A stretch of 64,000 bases of DNA from assembly GCF_003635045.1 (NCBI RefSeq), contig NZ_RBXT01000001.1, positions 2,418,001 through 2,482,000 on the forward strand, read 5' to 3'. Both the position numbers and the translations under genes were made by a program. The stretch comes from Terracoccus luteus (lineage in GTDB: Bacteria; Actinomycetota; Actinomycetes; Actinomycetales; Dermatophilaceae). Positions 32,341 to 40,633 of this stretch are shown piece after piece (within the stretch, counting starts at the first letter, position 1; every line of letters starts with the position of its first letter). A model generated the notes under the pieces. The model searched no databases and was not told the origin of the DNA. It saw nothing but the letters and a program-made list of their open reading frames with translations.

Positions 32341-32346
32341 TAGGTT
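32341..32346 (+). promoter_or_regulatory. -10 box TAGGTT, leaderless start of pta
   Basis: TAGGTT ends 6 nt before GTG 32353. No ribosome site lies between. Confidence 0.5.
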
Positions 32347-32352
32347 CGTCGT

Positions 32353-34461
32353 GTGAGCCGCAGCGTCTACGTCGCCTCCCCCGAGGGTCTCACCGGAAAG
32401 TCCGCGGTGGCGCTCGGCCTGCTCGACGCGCTCGTGCGCGAGGTGGGCTCGGTGGGGGTGTTCCGCCCGCTCACCACCCTCGGCGGCTCGGGCCCCGACG
32501 AGGAGATCGACCACATCGTCGACATGCTCGTCAGCCAGCCCGGCATCGAGCAGACGTACGAGGAGGCGCTCGGCGTCACGTACGCCGACGCCCGGCAGGA
32601 CGACGACGAGGCCCTGCACGTCATCGTCGAGCGGTTCGGCCGCCTGCAGGAGCGCTTCGACGTCGTGATCGTGCTCGGCAGCGACTACACCGACGTCTCG
32701 ACCGGCACCGAGCTGTCGTTCAACGCGCGCGTCGCGGCCAACCTCGGCTCGCCCGTCGTGCTCGTCGTGCACGGTCGTGACCGCACCCCCGAGCAGGTGG
32801 CCGTCGCCGCCGAGGGCGCGATCGGCGAGCTGCGCGCCAACCACGCCACCCCGGTGGCCGTCATCGCCAACCGGGTCGAGGGTGACGAGGTCGAGGCCGT
32901 GCGCGGCGCCCTCACCCGCCTCGGGATGCCGGTCACCGCGGCCCTGCCGGAGAGCCCCCTCCTGCGCGCCCCCACCTTCCGGGCCCTGGCGCAGGCGACC
33001 GGCGCCCAGCTCGTGCTCGGCACGGACGCGTGGATGGACCGCGACAGCCTCGGCCTCGTCGTCGCCGCGATGAGCCTGCCCAACGTGCTGTCGCGGCTCG
33101 AGACCGACGTCACCGTCATCGCCCCGAGCGACCGCACCGACCTCGTCCCCGGCCTCATGCTCGCGCACCAGTCGGGCACCTTCCCCAGCCTCGCCGGCAT
33201 CCTGCTGACGGGTGGCTACGAGATCCCCGACACGATCCGGCGGCTGTCGGCGGGCGTGCAGCAGGACCTCCCCATCGCCCTCACCGACCTCGGCACCTTC
33301 ACGACGGCCGAGCGGCTCATGCAGGTGCGCGGGCCGATGACGAAGGGGTCGCGCAACAAGATCGAGACGGCGCGACGGCTCTTCTCCGAGGGCGTCGACC
33401 AGGCCGCGCTGCTCGAGGCCATCGACGTGTCGGGGTCGGAGGTGCGCACCCCGCTCATGTTCGAGTTCCAGCTCATGGAGCGGGCGCGCAGCGACCGCAA
33501 GCACATCGTGCTGCCCGAGAGCCAGGACGACCGCATCCTCGAGGCGGCGGCGATCCTGCTGCGTCGGGGCGTCGCCGACCTCACGCTGCTCGGCGACGAG
33601 AACACCGTGCGGGCGAGGGCCTCGGCGCTCGCCCTCGACCTCGACGAGGCGGCGGTGGTCTCGCCGACCGACCCGCTGCTCGTCGACCGCTTCGCCGCCG
33701 AGTACACGAAGCTGCGGGCGCACAAGGGCGTCACGTTCGAGCGGGCCCGTGAGCTCGTCACCGACATCTCGTACTTCGGCACGATGATGGTGCACCTCGG
33801 CCTCGCCGACGGCATGGTCTCGGGCGCCGTCAACACGACCGCGCACACCATCCGCCCCGCCCTCGAGTTCATCAAGACGCGGTCGGGCGTGCGCACGGTG
33901 TCGAGCGTCTTCCTCATGTGCCTCGACGACCGCGTGCTCGTCTACGGCGACTGCGCCGTCATCCCCGACCCGACCACCGAGCAGCTCGCCGACATCGCCG
34001 TGTCGTCGGCCGAGACCGCCCGCCAGTTCGGCATCGAGCCGCGCGTGGCGATGCTGTCGTACTCGACCGGCACGTCCGGCTCCGGCGTCGAGGTCGAGAA
34101 GGTGCGGGCCGCGACCGCGCTCGTCGCCGAGCGTGACCCGGCGCTGCTGCTCGAGGGACCGATCCAGTACGACGCGGCCGTCGACCCCGTCGTCGGGGCG
34201 GCGAAGCTGCCGGGCTCGCCCGTCGCGGGGCGCGCGACCGTCTTCATCTTCCCCGACCTCAACACCGGCAACAACACGTACAAGGCGGTGCAGCGCAGCG
34301 CCCACGCGGTCGCGGTCGGCCCGGTGCTGCAGGGCCTGCGGCGCCCCGTCAACGACCTCTCGCGCGGCGCCCTCGTCGACGACATCGTCAACACCGTCGC
34401 CATCACCGCCGTGCAGGCGCAGGGCCTGCCGCCCAGCCCACCACCCCCGGGGACACCGTGA
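32353..34461 (+). CDS. pta: Phosphate acetyltransferase, long form
   Basis: 702 residues, the long type with three parts: an N-terminal P-loop dethiobiotin-synthetase-like domain (SRSVYVASPEGLTGKSAVAL), a DRTGG domain in the middle (about 210-330) and the C-terminal PTA_PTB catalytic domain (IVLPESQDDRILEAA, then SYSTGTSGSGVEVEKVR and FPDLNTGNNTYKAVQRS). Interconverts acetyl-CoA and acetyl phosphate. GTG leaderless start. Overlaps ackA by GTGA, giving a coupled acetate activation/overflow operon. Confidence 0.97.
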   Translation: MSRSVYVASPEGLTGKSAVALGLLDALVREVGSVGVFRPLTTLGGSGPDEEIDHIVDMLVSQPGIEQTYEEALGVTYADARQDDDEALHVIVERFGRLQERFDVVIVLGSDYTDVSTGTELSFNARVAANLGSPVVLVVHGRDRTPEQVAVAAEGAIGELRANHATPVAVIANRVEGDEVEAVRGALTRLGMPVTAALPESPLLRAPTFRALAQATGAQLVLGTDAWMDRDSLGLVVAAMSLPNVLSRLETDVTVIAPSDRTDLVPGLMLAHQSGTFPSLAGILLTGGYEIPDTIRRLSAGVQQDLPIALTDLGTFTTAERLMQVRGPMTKGSRNKIETARRLFSEGVDQAALLEAIDVSGSEVRTPLMFEFQLMERARSDRKHIVLPESQDDRILEAAAILLRRGVADLTLLGDENTVRARASALALDLDEAAVVSPTDPLLVDRFAAEYTKLRAHKGVTFERARELVTDISYFGTMMVHLGLADGMVSGAVNTTAHTIRPALEFIKTRSGVRTVSSVFLMCLDDRVLVYGDCAVIPDPTTEQLADIAVSSAETARQFGIEPRVAMLSYSTGTSGSGVEVEKVRAATALVAERDPALLLEGPIQYDAAVDPVVGAAKLPGSPVAGRATVFIFPDLNTGNNTYKAVQRSAHAVAVGPVLQGLRRPVNDLSRGALVDDIVNTVAITAVQAQGLPPSPPPPGTP

Positions 34462-35657
34462 CCGAACCGCCCACGCAGCCGACCACCGAACCGACCACCG
34501 ACCAGCCCGTCCTCGTCCTCAACGCGGGCTCCTCGTCGCTGAAGTACCAGCTCGTCGTGCCCGAGAGCGGGCACGTGCTCGCCTCGGGCACGGTCGAGCG
34601 CATCGGCGAGGGCGGCGGCGACGGGGGTGGTGGCCCCGCCGACCACGCCGAGGCGCTGCAGCAGATGCAGCAGCGGCTGCGCGACGACGGCGTCGACCTG
34701 CAGGCCGTCGGGCTGCGCGCCGTCGGCCACCGCGTCGTGCACGGCGGTCCCGACTTCAGCGACCCGGTGCTCGTCGACGACGAGGTGCTGAGCCGGGTGC
34801 GCGACCTCGTGCCCCTCGCCCCGCTGCACAACCCCGGCGCCATCACCGGCATCGAGGCGGCGCAGGAGGCCTACGACGTGCCGCAGGTGGCCGTCTTCGA
34901 CACCGCCTTCTTCAGCGACCTGCCCGCCGCTGCCGCGACGTACGCCCTGCCGCGCGACCTCGCCCGCGAGCACCGGCTGCGGCGCTACGGCTTCCACGGC
35001 ACGTCGCACCGCTACGTGGCCGGCGCCACGGCCGACCTGCTCGGCCGCCCGCTGGCCGACCTCGACCAGGTCGTGCTGCACCTCGGCAACGGCTGCTCGG
35101 CCTCGGCCGTGCACGGCGGCCGCGCCGTCGACACCTCGATGGGGCTCACCCCCCTCGAGGGGCTCGTCATGGGCACGCGCTCGGGCGACGTCGACCCCGG
35201 CCTGCACGCCTTCCTCCACCGCGAGGCGGGCCTCTCGCTCGACGAGGTCGACGAGCTGCTCAACAAGCGGTCCGGCCTGCAGGGCATCGCCGGGGTCAAC
35301 GACTTCCGCGAGGTGGTGCGCCGCAAGGATGCCGGTGACGACGACGCGCGCCTCGCCTTCGACGTCTTCGTCCACCGTCTCAAGCACTACGTCGGCGCGT
35401 ACCTGGCCCAGCTCGGCCGCCTCGACGTCCTCGTCTTCACCGCCGGCATCGGGCAGAACAGCCCGCCGGTGCGCGCGGCCGTCGTCGAGGGTCTCGGCGG
35501 GCTCGGCCTCTCGGTCGACCCGGAGCGCAACGAGGCCCGTAAGAACGAGGCCCGGGTCATCTCGCCCGACGGCTCCCCCGTGACGGTCGCCGTCGTACCG
35601 ACGAACGAGGAGCTCGCCATCGCCCGCCAGGCGGCCGAGGTGCTCAGCCGCGGCTGA
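34458..35657 (+). CDS. ackA: Acetate kinase
   Basis: 399 residues. Phosphate-binding NAGSSSLKYQ (N22 onward), HRVVHGG, DTAFF, FHGTSHRYV, GNGCSASAVHGG and VFTAGIGQNS motifs all intact. Catalyses acetyl phosphate + ADP to acetate + ATP. GTG start overlaps the pta stop by 4 nt. An N-terminal extension of Thr/Pro-rich residues 2-17 is unusual but harmless. Its last 14 nt overlap the convergent NAD(P)-binding gene. Confidence 0.97.
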   Translation: MTEPPTQPTTEPTTDQPVLVLNAGSSSLKYQLVVPESGHVLASGTVERIGEGGGDGGGGPADHAEALQQMQQRLRDDGVDLQAVGLRAVGHRVVHGGPDFSDPVLVDDEVLSRVRDLVPLAPLHNPGAITGIEAAQEAYDVPQVAVFDTAFFSDLPAAAATYALPRDLAREHRLRRYGFHGTSHRYVAGATADLLGRPLADLDQVVLHLGNGCSASAVHGGRAVDTSMGLTPLEGLVMGTRSGDVDPGLHAFLHREAGLSLDEVDELLNKRSGLQGIAGVNDFREVVRRKDAGDDDARLAFDVFVHRLKHYVGAYLAQLGRLDVLVFTAGIGQNSPPVRAAVVEGLGGLGLSVDPERNEARKNEARVISPDGSPVTVAVVPTNEELAIARQAAEVLSRG

Positions 35658-36486
35658 GCACCTCGCGCAGCGAGAGGGGTAGGCGGCCGGTGAGCCGCTC
35701 GACGTCATCGGTCACGCCGGCCAGCTCGCCGGCCGCGATGGCGGTGTACGTCGACACCCAGGCGTCGACCTGCCAGTCGGGCGCGCCGTAGACCGCACGG
35801 CTGGCGTACGCCTCCTCGACGGTCTCGTCGACGTACGTCGTCTCCAGTCCCTGCACCTCGGCCACGACGTCGGCCACCTCCGCCAGGGTCAGCGCCTCCG
35901 GTCCCGTCAGCGAGTACGTCTCCCCCGCGTGTGCGGCCGGGTCGCGCAGCACGGCCCCGGCGGCCGCCGCGATGTCGGGGTGCGACACGGCCGCCACGCG
36001 CCCGTCGCCGGCGGGCCCACGGATGGCGCCGTCCTCGCCGCGCAGCTGCCCGAAGAACTCGAGGTAGAGGTTGTCGCGCAGGAAGGTCCACGCCATGCCG
36101 GAGGCCCGCAGCGCCTCCTCGGTCGCCGCGTGGTCGCGGGCGAGGGTGAAGGTGGCGTCGGGCGCGGCCCCGTAGAACGAGACGTAGACGACGTGGCCCA
36201 CGCCGGCCCGGGCGGCGGCCCGCACGAACCCGAGGTGCTGGCCGAGGCGGTCGGGGTGCTCGGCGGCCGAGACCATGAAGAGCGTCCGTACCCCCTCGAG
36301 GGCGCGCACGGCCTCGTCGTCGTCGCCGTAGGCACAGCGCCGCACGTCGGCGCCGTCCAACGCGGGCGCCCGGTCGGGGTTGCGCACGAGCAGCCGCTGC
36401 CGGATGCCGTCGGCCGCGAGGTCACGGGCCACGAGCCCACCCAGCCACCCGGTCGAACCCGTCACGGCCAGCGCTGGTGCGTCCAT
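35644..36486 (-). CDS. NmrA/SDR-a-type NAD(P)-binding protein
   Basis: 280 residues. Rossmann start LAVTGSTGWLGGLVARDLAA (GxxGxxG), then VRNPDRAPAL and YVSFYGAAPDA, as in the NmrA/quinone oxidoreductase-2 (YtfG-like) group, which has no strict YxxxK. Probably a redox-sensing or quinone-reducing protein in the cytosol. ATG lies 6 nt after TAGCAT, so leaderless. Divergent from the AI-2E-family gene; both promoters fit in 59 nt. Confidence 0.88.
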   Translation of the reverse strand: MDAPALAVTGSTGWLGGLVARDLAADGIRQRLLVRNPDRAPALDGADVRRCAYGDDDEAVRALEGVRTLFMVSAAEHPDRLGQHLGFVRAAARAGVGHVVYVSFYGAAPDATFTLARDHAATEEALRASGMAWTFLRDNLYLEFFGQLRGEDGAIRGPAGDGRVAAVSHPDIAAAAGAVLRDPAAHAGETYSLTGPEALTLAEVADVVAEVQGLETTYVDETVEEAYASRAVYGAPDWQVDAWVSTYTAIAAGELAGVTDDVERLTGRLPLSLREVLSRG

Positions 36487-36492
36487 CGGCCC

Positions 36493-36498
36493 ATGCTA
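36493..36498 (-). promoter_or_regulatory. -10 box TAGCAT, leaderless start
   Basis: On the minus strand TAGCAT ends 6 nt before ATG 36486. Confidence 0.5.
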
Positions 36499-36533
36499 GG
36501 GCGCGGACGGCACGGGCCGGGGTGCGCCGGGCA

Positions 36534-36539
36534 TACGGT
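36534..36539 (+). promoter_or_regulatory. -10 box TACGGT, leaderless start
   Basis: TACGGT ends 6 nt before GTG 36546. It faces away from the TAGCAT box of the neighbouring gene 35 nt away. Confidence 0.5.
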
Positions 36540-36545
36540 TGGGTC

Positions 36546-37778
36546 GTGACCGACAAGACCACGCCCCCCACCGACGCCCCTGCCGCGGCGCCGGTCGCCG
36601 GGGCGCACCACGACCAGGCGGACGTCCCCGCCGCCCGACCCGACCCGCTGTCCCCGCAGTCCATCGCCCGCCACACCGACGGCAGCCGCGCCGTGCCGCC
36701 GCTCGTGCGCGCCACGAGCGAGTGGGCCGCCCGGCTGCTCGTCATCGGGGTCGGGCTCTACGCCCTCGCCTGGGTGCTGCGCCAGGTGTCCGAGATCGTC
36801 GTGCCCATCGCCATCGCCGTGCTGCTCACGGCGCTGCTCGGCCCGCTCGCCAAGTGGCTGCAGCGCTGGATGCCGGCCGGCCCGGCCACGGGCTTGACCC
36901 TCGTCGGCCTCCTCGTCGTCGTCGGCGGCCTGTTCACCCTGGTCGGCTCGCAGTTCTCCAGCGGGTTCTCCGACCTCACCAACCAGGTGGCCGGCGGCCT
37001 CGAGCAGGTGCGCGACTGGGTGCGCACCACCTTCAAGATCACCGACTCGCAGTTCAACGACTACTTCGACACCCTCCGGCAGCAGGTCGGCAACAGCGGC
37101 AACCTCGGCGACACGGCATCCTCGATCGGGCTGAGCGCGACGCACTTCGTCGCCGGCATCTTCATCGCCCTGTTCGCCTTCTTCTTCTTCACCTACCAGG
37201 GCTCGAGCATCTGGGCCTGGGTCGTGCAGCTCTTCCCCCGGGTGGCGCGCCCGCGGGTCAACTCCTCCGGCCTCATCGCGTGGGGACAGCTGTCGGCGTT
37301 CGTGCGCGCGACGGTCATCGTCGCGCTCGTCGACGCCATCGGCATCGGCCTCGGCGCCGCCATCCTCAAGGTGCCCTTCGCCCTCGCGATCGGCATCCTC
37401 GTCTTCCTCTTCGCCTTCATCCCGATCGTCGGTGCGCTGCTCTCGGGCGCGGTCGCCGTGCTGCTCGCGCTCGTCGCGCACGGCCCCGGCATCGCGCTCA
37501 TCATGCTCGCCGTCGTCATCGCCGTGCAGCAGGTGGAGTCGCACGTGCTGCAGCCGTTCCTGCTCGGCAAGGCCGTGCACGTGCACCCGCTGGCCGTGAT
37601 CCTCGCGGTGGCGGGCGGGTCGGTCGTCGCCGGCATCGTCGGCGCGCTGACGGCGGTGCCCTTCGCCGCCGTCGTCAACGCGGTCGGCCGGCACCTGCTC
37701 TCGGGCGAGACGCCCGACGACATCAGGAGACAGCTCGAGGAGACCGCCGACGAGGGCGGCTCCACCGCCCAGTCGTAG
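36546..37778 (+). CDS. AI-2E family transporter (UPF0118)
   Basis: 410 residues from GTG 36546. After a hydrophilic Pro/Ala N-terminus come about eight membrane helices with the family loops (IAIAVLLTALLGPLAKWLQR, then VGALLSGAVAVLLALVAHGP, and VQQVESHVLQPFLLGKAVHV). This family exports small molecules or works as Na+(Li+)/H+ antiporter. Monocistronic, followed by a strong terminator. Confidence 0.9.
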   Translation: MTDKTTPPTDAPAAAPVAGAHHDQADVPAARPDPLSPQSIARHTDGSRAVPPLVRATSEWAARLLVIGVGLYALAWVLRQVSEIVVPIAIAVLLTALLGPLAKWLQRWMPAGPATGLTLVGLLVVVGGLFTLVGSQFSSGFSDLTNQVAGGLEQVRDWVRTTFKITDSQFNDYFDTLRQQVGNSGNLGDTASSIGLSATHFVAGIFIALFAFFFFTYQGSSIWAWVVQLFPRVARPRVNSSGLIAWGQLSAFVRATVIVALVDAIGIGLGAAILKVPFALAIGILVFLFAFIPIVGALLSGAVAVLLALVAHGPGIALIMLAVVIAVQQVESHVLQPFLLGKAVHVHPLAVILAVAGGSVVAGIVGALTAVPFAAVVNAVGRHLLSGETPDDIRRQLEETADEGGSTAQS

Positions 37779-37806
37779 CCCCCGCGCCACCGGACGCACC
37801 CTGACA

Positions 37807-37847
37807 CGCGAGAACCCCACCGAGCCGAGCTCGGTGGGGTTCTCGCG
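37807..37847. terminator. 19-bp perfect hairpin, bidirectional terminator
   Basis: Arms 37807-37825 and 37829-37847 are exact inverted repeats with a 3-nt loop (CGA), between the convergent AI-2E gene and a leftward membrane-protein gene. Confidence 0.85.
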
Positions 37848-37886
37848 TACCGGGTGCAGGCGCCCTGTGGGGCGACCGGCGGACGG

Positions 37887-38882
37887 CTACTGCGAGGCGG
37901 CGCGACGGGCGAACAGGCCGCGCTCGTCGAGCTCGTCGGCCTCGTCGGCGAACTCGGGGGTGGCGAAGACGTCGGCGGGGATGCCGTTCTCGGTGAGGCG
38001 GGGCTCGGCCTTCGCCTTGAGCGTGTACGTCGGGCGGGGCACGGGGACGGGGCTCCACGTGCCCGCGGCGGGCTCGGCGACCTCGTCGATCTGAGCGGCC
38101 GGGGCGGCCTGCGAACCGGCGGACGGACCCGTGGGCCGGGCCGCCGCAGCGGCCGTCTCGGCCTGGAGGTCGAAGGGCTTCGAGGCGGACGACACGGCCG
38201 GCGACGGGTCGGACGCGGCCGGGGCAGCAGCCGAGCGGCCCGTCTGCGAGGGGCGGGCGTAGAGGTGCGAGGCGACGGCCTGGGTGTCGTCGACCGAGGG
38301 CACGAAGGCGTCGTCGGCGTCGTCCACCACGTACTCGTCACGCGAGCGGGCGCGGTCGGAGGCCGCCTCGGTGCGCAGCCACACGACGACGGCGGCGACC
38401 GTCAGCAGGGAGAAGGGGATCGAGATCCAGGTCAGGGTGCCCGTGGCGACGAGCACGACCGAGACCGGCACCCAGAGCAGGGCCGCGAGCAGCAGGCCGG
38501 CCCGCAGCCGTCGCTGGCCGAGGGTGGGGCCCTCCGGTCGCACGGTGGACGGGCGGCGGGGCGGGGTCATCGGGGGCACCTCTGCGGTCTGGGGTCGGGC
38601 GGTCGTCGGTCGCGACGTCTCGGGACGAGCCGCCGGTGAACCGGTGACCGAGGGTATGGCGGCGACCTGTCGGCGCGAACCCGACCTGGCCGACAGCGGC
38701 GACCGGGCCGGGGTGACGGAGGCCCGGGCCGCGGACGATCGACGCTGCAGCACCCGCATGCCGGCGCTGAACGCGTCGGCCGAGCGGGCGGCGGCGGCGT
38801 GCTCACGGCGACGGACCCAGTGCTGCACCAGGAAGGCAGCCCAGATCGCGACGATGACGACGAAGATGAGGCTGCCTTGCAC
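37887..38882 (-). CDS. Hypothetical membrane protein with central double helix
   Basis: 331 residues from GTG 38882; the frame is open further but TACCGT seven bases upstream supports this start. N-terminal helix (VQGSLIFVVIVAIWAAFLVQ), a basic segment (HWVRRREHAAAARSADAFSA), then two close membrane segments (LRAGLLLAALLWVPVSVVLV, WISIPFSLLTVAAVVVWL) and a long Pro/Ala/Ser-rich acidic tail. Resembles actinobacterial conserved proteins next to the molybdenum cofactor genes; function unknown. Confidence 0.7.
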   Translation of the reverse strand: MQGSLIFVVIVAIWAAFLVQHWVRRREHAAAARSADAFSAGMRVLQRRSSAARASVTPARSPLSARSGSRRQVAAIPSVTGSPAARPETSRPTTARPQTAEVPPMTPPRRPSTVRPEGPTLGQRRLRAGLLLAALLWVPVSVVLVATGTLTWISIPFSLLTVAAVVVWLRTEAASDRARSRDEYVVDDADDAFVPSVDDTQAVASHLYARPSQTGRSAAAPAASDPSPAVSSASKPFDLQAETAAAAARPTGPSAGSQAAPAAQIDEVAEPAAGTWSPVPVPRPTYTLKAKAEPRLTENGIPADVFATPEFADEADELDERGLFARRAASQ

Positions 38883-38889
38883 GAGCCCA

Positions 38890-38895
38890 ACGGTA
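38890..38895 (-). promoter_or_regulatory. -10 box TACCGT, leaderless start
   Basis: On the minus strand TACCGT ends 7 nt before GTG 38882. Confidence 0.5.
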
Positions 38896-38986
38896 GGGCG
38901 AACGACGTTGTCTTCCCGGCACATCCGGAGCGTGTCGCCCCAGCGGCCGAACTCGGTTCGCCGCCGTCAGTCGTCGTCAGCCGTCG

Positions 38987-39583
38987 TCAGCCGTCCCGGC
39001 GTGAGACCCGCCCCAGCAACGAGCCGGCCGACTCGACCTCCTCGCGGGTGACGGCGAAGGTGCGGTGGTCGTGCCACCGGCCGTCGATGTGCAGGAAGCG
39101 CTGTCGAACGCCCTCGTCTCGCAGGCCCAGCCGCTGCACGACGGCCAGCGACGCCGTGTTGTCGCCGCGGACGTTGACCTCCACGCGGTGCAGCCCGGCC
39201 GGGCCCAGCGCGTGGTCGGCGACGAGCGCCACTGCGCGCGTGGCGATCCCGCGACCCGTGGCCGACTCGGCGAGCCAGTAGCCCACGGCCGCCGACTGCT
39301 GGGCCGCCCGCACGATGCCGAAGAGGTGCACCTGTCCGACGATGGCCCCGCCGACCTCGATGCACCACGGCAGCGACAGGTCGTCGCGGGCGTCGGCGTC
39401 GAGGTCATGCACGAAGCGCCGGAACGACACCGTCGGTCGCGGGCCGGACCCCGGCGGCAGCGTCGGCTCCCACGGCGCGACGAACGAGGCGTTCTCGCGG
39501 CGCACGCGGTGCCACTCCTGCTGGTCGGCGACGGTCAGCGGACGCAGCACGATCGCCGGATCGGCACTCGCGTCTCGCAGCAC
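38987..39583 (-). CDS. RimJ/RimL-type GNAT N-acetyltransferase
   Basis: 198 residues. Begins VLRDASADPAIVLRPLTVAD and carries the RimJ-type RRENASFVAPWEP motif, then the acetyl-CoA loop ATGRGIATRAVALVADHA and FLHIDGRWHDHRTFAVTREE. Acetylates protein N-termini (S5-type) or similar. The GTG at 39583 is the only canonical start; homologous sequence (GPWPLVLRD) extends a few codons upstream without one, so the true start is uncertain. Downstream of moaB on the same strand, as in the conserved actinobacterial cluster. Confidence 0.88.
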   Translation of the reverse strand: MLRDASADPAIVLRPLTVADQQEWHRVRRENASFVAPWEPTLPPGSGPRPTVSFRRFVHDLDADARDDLSLPWCIEVGGAIVGQVHLFGIVRAAQQSAAVGYWLAESATGRGIATRAVALVADHALGPAGLHRVEVNVRGDNTASLAVVQRLGLRDEGVRQRFLHIDGRWHDHRTFAVTREEVESAGSLLGRVSRRDG

Positions 39584-39638
39584 GAGGGGCCACGGCCCCG
39601 GTGACCCGGTCGTCGTCGACCGGCGCCCCCCGAGCCAC

Positions 39639-40142
39639 TCAGGCCTGCGGATGGTCGCCCCCCGCGAGCTGCGACAGGGCGTGACCGAGGACGGGCTCGA
39701 GGACGTCGAGGGCGTCGCGCACGCCGCCGCGCGACCCCGGCAGGTTGGCCACGAAGGTCGCCCCCGTCGTGCCGACGAGGCCGCGCGACAGCATCGCCGT
39801 CGGCACGCCCTTGGCGACGCCGGCGGAGCGCAGCGCCTCGGCGACGCCGGGCACGAGCCGCTCGAGCAGCGGGGCGGTGCGCTCGGGCGTCTCGTCGGTC
39901 GGGGTCAGACCGGTGCCCCCGGTCGTCAGCACGACGGCGGGCCGGGCGTCGAGGGCCTCGGCCAGGGCCCGCCCGAACGGCTCCCCGTCGGCCACCACGA
40001 CGGCATCCGGCACCTCGAAGCCCCACGCGCGCAGCCGCTCGACGACGACGGGGCCCGACGTGTCGGCGTAGACCCCGGCGGAGGCACGGTTCGACGACGT
40101 GATGACGACGGCCCGGCGGCCGGCGCCGAACGGCTCACTCAC
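39639..40142 (-). CDS. Molybdopterin adenylyltransferase-type protein (MoaB/Mog)
   Basis: 167 residues. Typical MoCF_biosynth fold: AVVITSSNRASAGVYADTSG, then VVLTTGGTGLTPTDETPERT (the TTGGTG and PxDxTPE motifs) and the C-terminal ANLPGSRGGVRDAL. Adenylates molybdopterin before metal insertion. Overlaps the moaC stop by 8 nt, third in the leftward UGPase/moeA-moaC-moaB operon. Confidence 0.92.
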   Translation of the reverse strand: MSEPFGAGRRAVVITSSNRASAGVYADTSGPVVVERLRAWGFEVPDAVVVADGEPFGRALAEALDARPAVVLTTGGTGLTPTDETPERTAPLLERLVPGVAEALRSAGVAKGVPTAMLSRGLVGTTGATFVANLPGSRGGVRDALDVLEPVLGHALSQLAGGDHPQA

Positions 40143-40632
40143 GCCAGTCCCCCGAGCGACCGCCCGACTTGGCCGTCACCCGCACGTCGGTGATGCGGGC
40201 GTGCTTGTCGACCGCCTTGACCATGTCGACGAGGGCGAGGGCGGCGACGCTGACGGCGGTGAGCGCCTCCATCTCGATGCCGGTGCGGTCGGCCGTGCGC
40301 ACGGTGGCCTCGATCATCACGCCGTCGTCGACGACGGTGACGTCGACGTGCGCCGCGTGTACCGCCACGGGGTGCGCGAGCGGGATGAGCTCGGGCGTGC
40401 GCTTGACGGCCTGGATGCCGGCCAACCGGGCCACGCCGAGGGCGTCACCCTTGGGCACGGCCCCCTCACGCAGGGCCGAGACGGCCGCGGCACTGAGCAG
40501 CACCCGCCCGGCGGCGCTCGCCTCGCGCGCGGTGACGGCCTTGGCCGAGACGTCGACCATGTGCGCCGTCCCGTCGGACCGGACGTGGGTCAGGCCACCG
40601 GTGCGGCCGTGGTCGTCGGGATGCGGTGACAC
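40135..40632 (-). CDS. moaC: Cyclic pyranopterin monophosphate synthase
   Basis: 165 residues from GTG 40632, two bases after the moeA stop. Contains the MoaC hallmarks MVDVSAKAVTAREASAAGRV, the PLAHP segment with LIPLAHPVAVHAAHVDV, and GIEMEALTAVSVAALALVDM with VKAVDKHARI. Forms cPMP from the MoaA product in molybdenum cofactor synthesis. No moaA is in the window. Tightly coupled to moeA and moaB. Confidence 0.95.
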   Translation of the reverse strand: MSPHPDDHGRTGGLTHVRSDGTAHMVDVSAKAVTAREASAAGRVLLSAAAVSALREGAVPKGDALGVARLAGIQAVKRTPELIPLAHPVAVHAAHVDVTVVDDGVMIEATVRTADRTGIEMEALTAVSVAALALVDMVKAVDKHARITDVRVTAKSGGRSGDWRE

Positions 40633-40633
40633 C